NCBI RefSeq assembly: GCF_000948975.2
Contig: NZ_CP059735.1
Location: 1,612,001-1,676,000, forward strand
Length of the DNA stretch: 64,000 nt
Direction: 5' to 3'
From: Thalassomonas actiniarum
GTDB taxonomy: Bacteria > Pseudomonadota > Gammaproteobacteria > Enterobacterales > Alteromonadaceae
The notes beneath the pieces are model-generated. The model saw only the letters and a list, made by a program, of their open reading frames with translations. It did not search any database and had not been told where the DNA came from. Positions within the stretch are counted from its first letter, which is position 1. Every line of letters begins with the position of its first letter. The position numbers and the translations under genes were made by a program. Positions 16,301 through 24,325 of this stretch are shown here, piece after piece.

Positions 16301-17093
16301 CGCTGCTCCAGGTACTGGAGTTGCCCTGGCCGTCATCCCAGCTGCCGCCTCCCTGGCCATCCCAGGTTTCCATAGAGCCATCGGCATAAGCAATAGAGCC
16401 GGAGCCGTCACTGCTCCAGGTCTCAACCGTGCCGTCCGGGGAGACCGCAGAGCCGGAGCCGTCGCTGTCATAATTATATTCGGTGCCGTCATCGCCGGTG
16501 ACCACACCCGTACCGCCGTCGCCCATATCATTGCCTGCGGCATCGGTATAGGTGATATTGCCCTGGGCATCCCAGGTTTCGGTGACGCCGTCGGCGGAAG
16601 TATAACTGCCGGAGCCGTCGGGGTTATAGCTGCCGCTGCTGCCGTCGCTATTGGTCCAGCTGCTTGAGCCGTCAGAGTTATAGCTGCCGCTGCTGCCATC
16701 GCTGCTTTGCCAGGTGCCGGAGCCGTCGGCATTCCAGCTGCTGGAATTGCCCATGCCGTCGTCCCAGCTGCCGCTGCCGTCGGCCTCCCAGGTTTCGACA
16801 CTGCCGTCGGGATAAACGGCTGAGCCGCTGCCGTCGCCGTTGTCGGTATAAACCGTTTCCTGCTCGCCGGTCATGTCACCCGGGGGAGGGGCATCGTCTG
16901 CAGGGGGGGCATCTGAGGTGGTGTCTGCCGCTGGCGGCTGGTCTGTTGTCGTGCCGGTATCGTCGGTCGTGGTATCTGCGCCTAAATCTCCTACCAGACC
17001 GCCTATGCCACCCGGGGCTATGCGGTCTTCGAGTTTAGAGACCTGGGACTCGACCTTGGTTTTCAGTTTTTTAGAGGGAATTTTCTTTGCCAT
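13353..17093 (-). CDS. Giant DGS/Trp-repeat protein with an N-terminal LEDRIAPGG leader
   Basis: This 1246-residue protein starts after AGGAAATGG with a basic leader (MAKKIPSKKLKTK) ending K-L-E-D-R-I-A-P-G-G (residues 20-29). An acidic, Pro/Thr-rich linker runs to about residue 75. The rest is built from units of 10-11 residues of the type x-D-G-S-x-S-W/Y. These are organised in five super-repeats of about 232 residues, marked by W-D-A-Q-G-N (offsets 696, 699, 696 and 696 bases). After Arg24 I found no Lys, Arg or Cys. There is no Sec signal peptide and no C-terminal secretion signal I recognise. I infer a secreted or surface-displayed repetitive protein whose leader is read by the neighbouring PqqD/M50 export operon. 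It is not a known toxin by anything visible. Confidence 0.8.
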   Translation of the reverse strand: MAKKIPSKKLKTKVESQVSKLEDRIAPGGIGGLVGDLGADTTTDDTGTTTDQPPAADTTSDAPPADDAPPPGDMTGEQETVYTDNGDGSGSAVYPDGSVETWEADGSGSWDDGMGNSSSWNADGSGTWQSSDGSSGSYNSDGSSSWTNSDGSSGSYNPDGSGSYTSADGVTETWDAQGNITYTDAAGNDMGDGGTGVVTGDDGTEYNYDSDGSGSAVSPDGTVETWSSDGSGSIAYADGSMETWDGQGGGSWDDGQGNSSTWSSDGSSSWTSSDGSSGSYSSDGSSTYQGADGSYSTTNTDGSGSWGDGQGNSGTYNADGSGSETYADGSSSSWAPDGSGSWDDGMGNSSTWNSDGSGSWTSSDGSSGTYNSDGSSSWTNSDGSSGSYNSDGSGSYTSADGTTESWDAQGNITYTDAAGNDLGDGGMGEVTSDDGTTYTYNEDGSGTATHPDGTVETWNSDGSGSIAFSDGSVETWDGQGGGSWDDGQGNSSTWNADGSGSYTGSDGSSGTWSADGSSSYYAADGSYNTYNSDGSGSWGDGQGNSGTWAADGSGSETYADGSSSSWNSDGSGHWDDGMGNSSTWNSDGSGSWTSSDGSNGTYNSDGSSSWTNADGSSGTYNADGSGSYTAADGSSEVWDAQGNVTYYDVNGDTSTYDETAGVVTGDDGTTYTYNEDGSGSAVHPDGTVETWNADGSGSIAFSDGSMETWDGQGGVSWDDGMGNSSTWHSDGSGSFTGSDGSSGSWSSDGSSTYTGADGSYSTYNADGSGSWGDGQGNSGTYNADGSGSETYADGSSSSWAPDGSGSWDDGMGNSSTWHSDGSGSWTSSDGSSGTYNSDGSSSWTNSDGSSGTYNADGSGSYTSADGTTETWDAQGNITYTDAAGNDLGDGGSGDVIGDDGTQYTYNEDGSGTATHPDGTVESWNVDGSGSVAYADGSVETWDGQGGGSWDDGMGNTNSWSSDGSGSWTSSDGSSGSWSADGSSTYTGADGSSNTYNSDGSSSWTSSDGSSGTYNADGSGSETYADGSSSSWGSDGSGSWDDGMGNTSTWNSDGSGSWTSSDGSSGTYNSDGSSSWTNSDGSSGTYNSDGSGSYTSADGTTETWDAQGNITYTDAAGNDLGDGGTGDVTGDDGTQYTYNEDGSGTATHPDGTVESWNADGSGSVTFADGSVETWDGQGNGSWDDGMGNTSTWNSDGSGSYTNADGSSGTWSSDGTSSHTEADGTTWQYNPDGSGSVTYADGTTEQWT

Positions 17094-17549
17094 GTTTCCA
17101 TTTCCTATGAAAAATTGTAGCCCCGGCCGGGTAAAACATGTGCTGAACTTACCTGTTATTCATATCGGCCAAAGCGTTAAAATTAAACAAGTTTTCAGTT
17201 AGTTTACGACTTGAACAGGGTACTGAGGGGAACCCTCTGTTCAAAAACGACAATCTTTTAAGGTCATTAATAAGGCTTAAGGTTTATTCATACTGAAACA
17301 CCCGGTTGCGTGCTTCATCATACAGAGCAGTGCATCCCTTGATTCGAATAAACGTCATATAGAATCTGATTACGACTTGTACACCAGTTCTTCAAATTTA
17401 GTCCAAAACAATAGCCTTGCCAGTGTTTTGCTTAATAAAATCGAATAAATTTATATTTGCCTGAAAAACAGGGGGAAACTGCCGGTTAAAGCTGCTGTGC
17501 CAGTGGCTCGGTAAAGCAGAAATCAACAGGGAAGATAACCAAAGTGCGG
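17094..17549. other. Non-coding stretch upstream of the repeat protein
   Basis: These 456 bases hold the promoter region of the repeat-protein gene and the 3' flank of the next gene. I saw no convincing ORF, RNA gene or repeat here. Confidence 0.5.
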
Positions 17550-18047
17550 TTAGCTGGGTTCAATCAGATCTAAAAAATCAAAAGGGATCTCATTGCGAAA
17601 ATAAGCATATAAATTAATGTAAAATGAAAATAATGCCTGCATGCAGGTAAAAATTTCTTCCCGGCTGACATCCGCCAGGTTGAGCTGATTGACTTTTGCC
17701 AGGCACAGGTCGAATAAATCCCTGAGTTTTTGTCCCTGCTCGCTGGTATCGCGGTAGTCAAAGCTGGTCTCGAATAAATATTCGGAGCACAGGCAATGAA
17801 ATTTTTGCTCAAAGACGGAGCCGGTTTTTGTTGAAGTTACCAGCTCACTTTTTTTGGCCTTGATCACTTTATAATAGGCAAAAATATCTTGATATGTCTG
17901 CCCGCAAGCGGGGCAGGTGAGCGGGAAAGGCTGGCTGTAAACCGTTAATGCCCGGGTTTGAAAGGAGTCCATGGAAGAGAGCAGGTCTTTGATTTCATTC
18001 TGTTCTTTTTCCAGATAGGTATCGGCCAGATAATTATAGTTCATCAT
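17550..18047 (-). CDS. Hypothetical protein with paired Cys motifs
   Basis: I do not recognise this protein. From the paired ATGs (MMNYNYLADTYLEKEQ) it is 165 residues. A longer frame opens at 18101 but starts without a visible ribosome site. C-P-A-C near residue 45 and C-L-C near residue 80 could form one zinc-binding ribbon. The C-terminal half is helical and ends with F-D-F-L-D-L-I-E-P-S. It is soluble, lies divergent from pstC, and is on the same strand as the repeat-protein gene but 456 bases away. A link to either neighbour is unproven. Confidence 0.6.
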   Translation of the reverse strand: MMNYNYLADTYLEKEQNEIKDLLSSMDSFQTRALTVYSQPFPLTCPACGQTYQDIFAYYKVIKAKKSELVTSTKTGSVFEQKFHCLCSEYLFETSFDYRDTSEQGQKLRDLFDLCLAKVNQLNLADVSREEIFTCMQALFSFYINLYAYFRNEIPFDFLDLIEPS

Positions 18048-18236
18048 GTTTGTGTTATTTTTATCCCTTAAGTGACTCCCGGTTTTACCTGGTCTCAGCA
18101 TTGATCGCGGGCGTTAGCCAAAGCTGAAAACAACGCTGTTGTTATGTTCGTTTTTAAGCATAGTTGAACAACGGATGAATATTTATTACGCGGTGAATAA
18201 TTTATTTCTAAGTGGCTGGTTTTTAACTTTTATCGC

Positions 18237-18270
18237 ATGTCACAAAACTGTCATATAACTGTCTTATAAT
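18237..18270 (+). promoter_or_regulatory. Pho box and -10 element of the pst operon
   Basis: Three 11-base direct repeats, TGTCACAAAAC (18238), TGTCATATAAC (18249) and TGTCTTATAAT (18260), match the PhoB box CTGTCATAWAWCTGTCAYA. The first two repeats fit PhoB binding in place of a -35 element, with TATAAT at 18265-18270 as the -10, about 43 bases before the GTG start. This predicts induction by phosphate limitation through PhoBR, which is not encoded in this window. Confidence 0.85.
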
Positions 18271-18312
18271 CCCTGCCGTAATTTAAACTTCCCTTGTCTG
18301 AAGGTAATATTC

Positions 18313-20559
18313 GTGGTGACAGCGTTAAAATCGGCCGGTTCGCGCCAGCTAAAAAATTCATTTGCCCGTTGGCTTATCACTTTAGGTGGTATCAGTGTAT
18401 TACTGACCTTAGTGCTGATTTTTCTTTATCTGCTTTATGTGATCAAGCCGGTATTTGACAGCACAGAAATAACGCCGTCAACGGCTGTAGAAATATCATC
18501 CGGTGCACAAGTACTCTCAACCGGTGTGGATGAACTCAAAGAGTTGGCTTTTACTATTAACCGCTTTGGCAGCATAGACTTTTATCAGTTGGTACCAAGT
18601 GCCACGCGCCCGCTGGGGGCCCAGGTGCTGTCAAAGCAAGTGACAGAGCCCGGGATCACGCTGACGCAGGTGGTCGATAGCGGTCATAACAATAAGTTAT
18701 TGCTTGATAGCCTGGGGCAGGTACAACTGCTGACGCCAAGCTTTACCGCCAGTTATGATAATAACAGCCGCGAGATTAATCCTGCTGTTCGCTATCCCTT
18801 AGGCGAAGAGGTCATTGTTGTTGATGAAATGCAGGCGTCCCTGGAAAAACTTGCCTTTGCCATGGATGATGAGCGTGCGGTTTTTGTTGCCTTAACCCAA
18901 GACAAGCGCCTGATCAAAACCACTTTAGTGGCGGAAGATGACTTTAATTATGATCCCGCTCATGAAAGTGTCTACCAGGTAATTGAAGAGGGGGTTAGCG
19001 CCGTGGATGATATTTTGATCACCCCGGATCTGATGATGGCTTTTGTGCGTGACGGTAACCGCGTGCTGGTGTTCTCCCTTGATGATGACTATGAAGTACC
19101 GCTAAAAGCCGTTATTACCGATACAGATAATATTGATGCCGGCTTGACCACTATGGCGCTGTTATCCGGCGGCAGTTCTTTGCTGCTTGGTAATAATCTC
19201 GGGGAAATCAGTCAGTGGTTTGAAGTTGCTACCGATAACGGCCGTCAATTTAAAAAAATCCGCAGCTTTAACCTGAGCGAGGGGGAAAGTATTGCTGCTA
19301 TTTATACCGAGCAATACCGGAAGAGTTTTTACGCCATGGGCCGGTCCGGTAAACTTAGCGCCTTTTATACCACCAGTGATGCCGATTTATGGCAGGGTAA
19401 GTTAACAGATGCCGCCCCGGGCGCGTTTGCCATTTCCCCGCGTGCCGATGCCCTGGTTATGACAACTGCCACAGGGGCAGACAGCCAGCAGCTGAGCCTG
19501 TTTTCGGTAGAAAATGAACACCCTGAGGTGACCTGGCAGGCGTTATGGCAGGAAGTCTGGTATGAAGGTTATCCAGAGCCGGACTATATCTGGCAGTCAA
19601 CCTCAGGTTCGGATGACTTTGAAGCGAAGTTCTCCCTGGTGCCTATTTCTTTCGGTACCATCAAGGCTGCGCTTTATGCCATGTTATTTGCTGTACCTAT
19701 TGCTTTGGCGGCGGCTATTTATACCGCCTACTTTATGACCCCGGTATTAAGAACCAAAGTTAAGCCGACCATAGAAATGATGGAAGCGCTGCCGACGGTT
19801 ATTTTAGGTTTCCTGGCCGGTTTATGGCTGGCGCCCATTATTGAAAACTATCTGCCGGCGATGGCTCTGCTGCTGGTGATGTTGCCGCTGGCAACCCTGC
19901 TGACGGCTTTAGGCTGGTCTGCTTTACCTAAAGAGTGGAAAAGCCGCATTCCTGAAACCTGGGCGCCGATGATTTTGATCCCCGTGTTGTGTTTTACCGG
20001 TTATCTGGCCTTTGCCTTATCGCCTGTGATGGAAGCGGCGTTTTTTGGCGGTGATATGCGCCAATTTGTAACCAACGATTTAGGCATAGACTTTGACCAG
20101 CGTAATGCCCTGGTGGTGGGGATTGCCATGGGCTTTGCCGTGATCCCGACCATTTTTTCCATGGCGGAAGATGCCATTTTCAGTGTGCCGCGTCATTTAA
20201 CCAGCGGTTCACTGGCCCTGGGGGCAACCCAGTGGCAGACCCTGGTGAAGGTGGTCTTGTTGACGGCCAGCCCGGGCATCTTCTCTGCCATCATGATGGG
20301 CCTTGGCCGTGCGGTGGGAGAAACCATGATAGTGCTGATGGCCACAGGTAATACCCCGATCCTTGACTGGAGTATTTTCCAGGGCATGCGAACCCTGGCC
20401 GCCAATATTGCGGTGGAAATGCCGGAATCTGAGGTGGGCAGCTCACATTACCGTATCCTGTTCCTGGCAGCCTTTGTCCTGTTTGTGTTTACGTTTGTAT
20501 TAAATACCCTGGCGGAATTTATTCGTCAGCGTCTCAGAGAAAAATACAGCTCTTTATAA
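18313..20559 (+). CDS. pstC: Phosphate ABC transporter permease PstC, long form
   Basis: This 748-residue protein is one of two inner-membrane permeases of the high-affinity phosphate ABC importer. It is far longer than E. coli PstC (about 320 residues). After a first membrane segment (about 20-42) there is a periplasmic region of about 400 residues with beta-propeller-like strands, then a permease domain from about residue 448. The coupling helix region S-L-A-L-G-A-T-Q-W-Q-T-L and the following G-R-A-V-G-E-T are intact. It starts with GTG after GAAGGT, and a Pho box lies upstream. This long form is common in marine gammaproteobacteria. The extra domain may help dock the binding protein, but that is inference. 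Confidence 0.92.
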   Translation: MVTALKSAGSRQLKNSFARWLITLGGISVLLTLVLIFLYLLYVIKPVFDSTEITPSTAVEISSGAQVLSTGVDELKELAFTINRFGSIDFYQLVPSATRPLGAQVLSKQVTEPGITLTQVVDSGHNNKLLLDSLGQVQLLTPSFTASYDNNSREINPAVRYPLGEEVIVVDEMQASLEKLAFAMDDERAVFVALTQDKRLIKTTLVAEDDFNYDPAHESVYQVIEEGVSAVDDILITPDLMMAFVRDGNRVLVFSLDDDYEVPLKAVITDTDNIDAGLTTMALLSGGSSLLLGNNLGEISQWFEVATDNGRQFKKIRSFNLSEGESIAAIYTEQYRKSFYAMGRSGKLSAFYTTSDADLWQGKLTDAAPGAFAISPRADALVMTTATGADSQQLSLFSVENEHPEVTWQALWQEVWYEGYPEPDYIWQSTSGSDDFEAKFSLVPISFGTIKAALYAMLFAVPIALAAAIYTAYFMTPVLRTKVKPTIEMMEALPTVILGFLAGLWLAPIIENYLPAMALLLVMLPLATLLTALGWSALPKEWKSRIPETWAPMILIPVLCFTGYLAFALSPVMEAAFFGGDMRQFVTNDLGIDFDQRNALVVGIAMGFAVIPTIFSMAEDAIFSVPRHLTSGSLALGATQWQTLVKVVLLTASPGIFSAIMMGLGRAVGETMIVLMATGNTPILDWSIFQGMRTLAANIAVEMPESEVGSSHYRILFLAAFVLFVFTFVLNTLAEFIRQRLREKYSSL

Positions 20560-20586
20560 ATAGTGCTGTTGTAAGGAATCGAATAA

Positions 20587-22224
20587 ATGAAAACTTGGTT
20601 TAAATCGGGTTCCCCCTGGGTTTGGTTATCTGCCGGCGGGGTCAGTATCAGTCTTATCTCGGTACTGGGGTTATTATGGCTGATTGCCTCCCGCGGCTTA
20701 TCTTATTTCTGGCCGTCGGATATTTATCAGTTTGATATGGTGGATCAAGCCGGCAACAAGAGTAGGGTGATCGGTGAAATTTATGATCGTGAATTTATCC
20801 CGGCAGAGCAGCTCGCCCATGCCGATATCACACTGGCGCCGGGCACGACCACGGTTGAACGTTTGTTGGTGAAAACCGGTAACCGTGAACTGGTCAGCCT
20901 GGATTTTCGCTGGTTGCTGGTGCCGCAAATCACCGAGACCACGACACCAGAAGAACTGGTGGTGATCGAAAGACGTACCAATGGTAACTTCTACGGTTTT
21001 ATTGAAGAGCTGATTTTAGACGGCCAGCTTGTGCCGCAAAGCAAGCTCCCTGAGCTGGTCAGCCGGGTTGAGCATTTTCAGGAGCAAATCGATGCCTTGC
21101 AAAAAGTGGATATCGGCGCGATTAACTATCAGCTGGAACGTTTGCGCTTAAAAGAGCGTAAACATAACCTGGATAAAACCTTAACTGCAGAAGTTAAAGC
21201 GGATATCCACGGACAAATGGATACGCTGAAAAGTGAATATCAGCAGTTAGAAAGCAAGTTACTTGCCCTGAGGGAAGAAATTGCCCGCGACCAGCTAAAA
21301 GTCAGGGCAATGGATGGTCAGGTCGTGACCATTAATTTTGAAGATATACTTAAGGTAACCTTTAATAACCAGTTAGGGCTTTGGGATAAAACCGGCGTTT
21401 TCTTCAGCCAGGTTGCCGCTTTTGTTGTTGATGACCCCAGGGAAGCCAATACCGAAGGCGGGGTATTCCCGGCTATTTTCGGTACTGTGCTTATGGTGTT
21501 GCTGATGACGGTCATCGTTTCTCCCTTTGGTGTTATTGCGGCGATTTACCTGCACGAATATGCCGGTAACAATGCCCTGACCAAAATCTTACGTATCGCG
21601 GTGATCAACCTGGCGGGGGTGCCTTCGATTGTTTATGGCGTGTTTGGTTTAGGCTTTTTTGTTTATATGGTGGGCGGCAGTTTAGATCAGCTGTTTTATC
21701 CGGAAAACCTGCCAAGCCCGACCTTTGGTACCCCCGGGGTGTTATGGTCGGCTATTACCCTGGCGATTTTAACTTTACCTGTGGTGATCGTTTCCACCGA
21801 AGAAGGTTTGTCGAGAATACCGGCGGCGATGCGCCACGGCAGCCTGGCGCTGGGAGCGACTAAAGTTGAGACTTTATGGCGGATTATCTTACCCATTGCC
21901 AGCCCGGCGATCATGACAGGCATCATCCTGGCTATCGCCCGTGCGGCGGGGGAAGTGGCGCCGCTGATGCTGGTGGGGGTGGTAAAAATGGCGCCGAACC
22001 TGCCGCTGGACGGTAACTTCCCGTTCCTGCATTTAGACCGTAAATTTATGCATTTAGGTTTCCACATTTATGATGTCGGTTTCCAGAGCCCGAATGTTGA
22101 AGCGGCGCGTCCGCTGGTGTATGCCACAGCCTTGTTACTGGTGACCATTATTGTCGCCTTGAATATGACGGCGGTATCGATTCGCAACCGCTTACGTGAA
22201 AAATACCGCATGTTAGAGCATTAA
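20587..22224 (+). CDS. pstA: Phosphate ABC transporter permease PstA, long form
   Basis: This 545-residue protein is the second permease subunit. It has an N-terminal membrane segment and about 250 residues of periplasmic sequence that include a coiled-coil stretch (about residues 150-240). A standard PstA permease domain starts at about residue 295, with S-L-A-L-G-A-T-K-V-E-T-L-W as coupling helix and A-R-A-A-G-E-V-A-P. It follows pstC by 27 bases. E. coli PstA is about 296 residues, so both permeases here carry large periplasmic additions. Confidence 0.92.
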   Translation: MKTWFKSGSPWVWLSAGGVSISLISVLGLLWLIASRGLSYFWPSDIYQFDMVDQAGNKSRVIGEIYDREFIPAEQLAHADITLAPGTTTVERLLVKTGNRELVSLDFRWLLVPQITETTTPEELVVIERRTNGNFYGFIEELILDGQLVPQSKLPELVSRVEHFQEQIDALQKVDIGAINYQLERLRLKERKHNLDKTLTAEVKADIHGQMDTLKSEYQQLESKLLALREEIARDQLKVRAMDGQVVTINFEDILKVTFNNQLGLWDKTGVFFSQVAAFVVDDPREANTEGGVFPAIFGTVLMVLLMTVIVSPFGVIAAIYLHEYAGNNALTKILRIAVINLAGVPSIVYGVFGLGFFVYMVGGSLDQLFYPENLPSPTFGTPGVLWSAITLAILTLPVVIVSTEEGLSRIPAAMRHGSLALGATKVETLWRIILPIASPAIMTGIILAIARAAGEVAPLMLVGVVKMAPNLPLDGNFPFLHLDRKFMHLGFHIYDVGFQSPNVEAARPLVYATALLLVTIIVALNMTAVSIRNRLREKYRMLEH

Positions 22225-22295
22225 GCCCGGCGGCATAACCTTTATTGCCTGGCCGGCGTCAGCCGGCCAAAAGAGATGAATAGAAAGAGCATAAT

Positions 22296-23120
22296 ATGAT
22301 TTCTGTAACACCTAAAGTTTTAGCATCAGATCCTAAGCAGCTTGATTTGAACAATTTATCCCCGGAGCAGGTTGCCTTGGGCATTAATAACCTTAACCTG
22401 TATTACGGTGACAAGCAGGCACTGAAAAACATTACCATGTCTATCCCCAAAGGCCAGGTGACGGCTTTTATCGGACCAAGTGGTTGCGGTAAGTCGACCT
22501 TGTTGCGTTGTATCAACCGTATGAACGACCTGGTGGATACGTGCCGTATCGAAGGGGAAATTAACCTGCACGGGGAAAATATCTATAATAAGCATGTTGA
22601 CGTGGCAGCCCTTCGCCGTCAGGTGGGCATGGTATTCCAGCGGCCAAATCCCTTTCCGAAAAGTATTTATGAGAATGTGGTCTATGGTTTGCGCATTACC
22701 GGTGTTAATAACCGCCGTGTGCTTGATGATGCGGTGGAAAAGTCCCTGCGCAGCGCCGCGTTATGGGATGAGGTGAAAGACAGGTTGCATGAAAGCGCCC
22801 TGGGCTTGTCCGGTGGTCAGCAGCAAAGGCTAGTGATCGCTAGGGCTATTGCCATAGAGCCGGAAGTTTTACTGCTGGATGAACCAACCTCGGCGTTAGA
22901 TCCCATTTCTACCTTAACCATAGAAGAGTTGATTAACGACCTGAAAAAGCAGTTTACGGTAGTGATCGTTACCCATAATATGCAGCAGGCGGCACGGGTC
23001 TCGGACCAAACTGCCTTTATGTATATGGGGGATCTGATCGAATACAGCGACACCAATACCTTGTTCACCGCACCGTTGAAGAAGAAAACCGAAGACTATA
23101 TCACCGGACGATATGGGTAA
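22296..23120 (+). CDS. pstB: Phosphate ABC transporter ATPase PstB
   Basis: This 274-residue cytoplasmic ATPase powers phosphate import with PstC and PstA. Walker A is G-P-S-G-C-G-K-S-T, the signature L-S-G-G-Q-Q-Q-R-L and Walker [12 protein letters not shown]. It ends [13 protein letters not shown], the usual PstB C-terminus. Length is normal apart from an N-terminal extension of about 20 residues. A copy of its 3' end lies immediately downstream. Confidence 0.95.
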   Translation: MISVTPKVLASDPKQLDLNNLSPEQVALGINNLNLYYGDKQALKNITMSIPKGQVTAFIGPSGCGKSTLLRCINRMNDLVDTCRIEGEINLHGENIYNKHVDVAALRRQVGMVFQRPNPFPKSIYENVVYGLRITGVNNRRVLDDAVEKSLRSAALWDEVKDRLHESALGLSGGQQQRLVIARAIAIEPEVLLLDEPTSALDPISTLTIEELINDLKKQFTVVIVTHNMQQAARVSDQTAFMYMGDLIEYSDTNTLFTAPLKKKTEDYITGRYG

Positions 23121-23162
23121 TATTTGCATGGAAGGGAGCGGATTAAAGATAGTGATACTCCC

Positions 23163-23230
23163 TTTACCTTGCTGTTTACCGCACCGTTGAAGAAGAAAAC
23201 CGAAGACTATATCACCGGACGATATGGTTA
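23163..23230 (+). pseudogene. Duplicated 3'-end fragment of pstB
   Basis: Bases 23178-23227 are identical to the end of pstB (23067-23116), offset 111 bases, and are followed by a stop in the same frame. Just outside the identical 50 bases the two copies differ by mostly silent changes (TTC or TTT, GGG or GGT) and by one extra Leu codon. This looks like a remnant of a second pstB end rather than a fresh duplication. There is no start codon in frame. Confidence 0.75.
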
Positions 23231-23294
23231 AGCCTATATACCGGTTTACCGGGTAAGAGCAGGCAAACCGATTAGCTAGATAAGAGTAAAGACA

Positions 23295-23996
23295 ATGGAT
23301 AATTTAAATCTCGGTCGTCATATTTCCGGCCAGTTTAACGAAGACCTTGAACGGGTGATCAACCATGTAATGCATATGGGTGGCCTGGTTGAGAAACAAG
23401 TCAGTGACGCTTTGGTTGCCGTGGCGGAAGCCGACGAAGATTTGGCGCGTAAAGTACTGAGCAATGATTTTCAGATCAATAGCTTAGAAGTCAGCATTGA
23501 TGATGAGTGTACCCGCATTATCGCCAAACGCCAGCCGGCTGCCGGAGATTTACGCCTGATCATGGCAATCGTAAAAACCATTGCCGACTTGGAACGTATC
23601 GGCGATGAGGCGGAAAAAATCGCCAATGTCGCGCTGGAAAGCTTTTCCGGCGACTATAAAGCCTTATTGCTGAGCCTGGAAAACCTCGGCAACCGGGTGA
23701 TAGAGTTCTTGCGCGCCACCTTAGATGCCTTTACCCGTATGGATGCCGAAACCGCCATTAGCGTGCATAAAAGCGATGACAAGGTAGACAGGGAATATGA
23801 AGCCCTGATGCGCCAGCTGATGACCTATATGATGGAAGATCCCCGCTCTATCCCGCAAATCATGAGTGTGATCTGGTCTGCCCGGGCGCTGGAGCGTATC
23901 GGCGACCGTTGTCAAAATATTTGTGAATACATTATTTACTTTGTTAAAGGTAAAGATGTCCGTCACCTTAAAGCGGAAGATATGAAGGAACTTTAA
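23295..23996 (+). CDS. phoU: Phosphate signalling regulator PhoU
   Basis: This 233-residue protein has the PhoU double three-helix-bundle fold. Conserved acidic metal-binding motifs such as E-R-I-G-D-E-A-E-K-I and E-R-I-G-D-R-C-Q-N-I appear near residues 99 and 200. PhoU restrains the PstSCAB-PhoR signalling complex when phosphate is plentiful and tunes uptake. It follows pstB and the pstB remnant and ends before a strong terminator, so it is the last gene of the pst operon. Confidence 0.93.
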   Translation: MDNLNLGRHISGQFNEDLERVINHVMHMGGLVEKQVSDALVAVAEADEDLARKVLSNDFQINSLEVSIDDECTRIIAKRQPAAGDLRLIMAIVKTIADLERIGDEAEKIANVALESFSGDYKALLLSLENLGNRVIEFLRATLDAFTRMDAETAISVHKSDDKVDREYEALMRQLMTYMMEDPRSIPQIMSVIWSARALERIGDRCQNICEYIIYFVKGKDVRHLKAEDMKEL

Positions 23997-24095
23997 CGGT
24001 TGGCGTGAAAGCTTGGGATCAGGCACTTTTATGCCTGTTTCAGGTCACAGCTTAACCGATAAAAGTTGTAATATCGGACGTTTTAATCCATAAAA

Positions 24096-24130
24096 ATATA
24101 CCGGCAACTACATCTGCCGGTATATTTTTT
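24096..24130 (+). terminator. Intrinsic terminator of the pst-phoU operon
   Basis: ATATACCGGCA and TGCCGGTATAT pair perfectly around an 8-base loop, followed by six T. The remaining bases to 24325 hold the presumed promoter of the next operon and no gene I can support. Confidence 0.9.
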
Positions 24131-24325
24131 CATTTTAATGCTTGATAACAGCAAGATTCTGGCAGGGCTTATGTTGCTTAATTCCTTAATCTGGCTGGCA
24201 TTAGTCATTAACATGTAAAATAACTGCTGCGGATAGCTGATAAAGTCGTTTGCTAATCTTGGCAAATGGGTTAATATCCGCGGCGAATAAAAACAAAGAG
24301 ATCATTAATCTCCTGGAAAAACATT

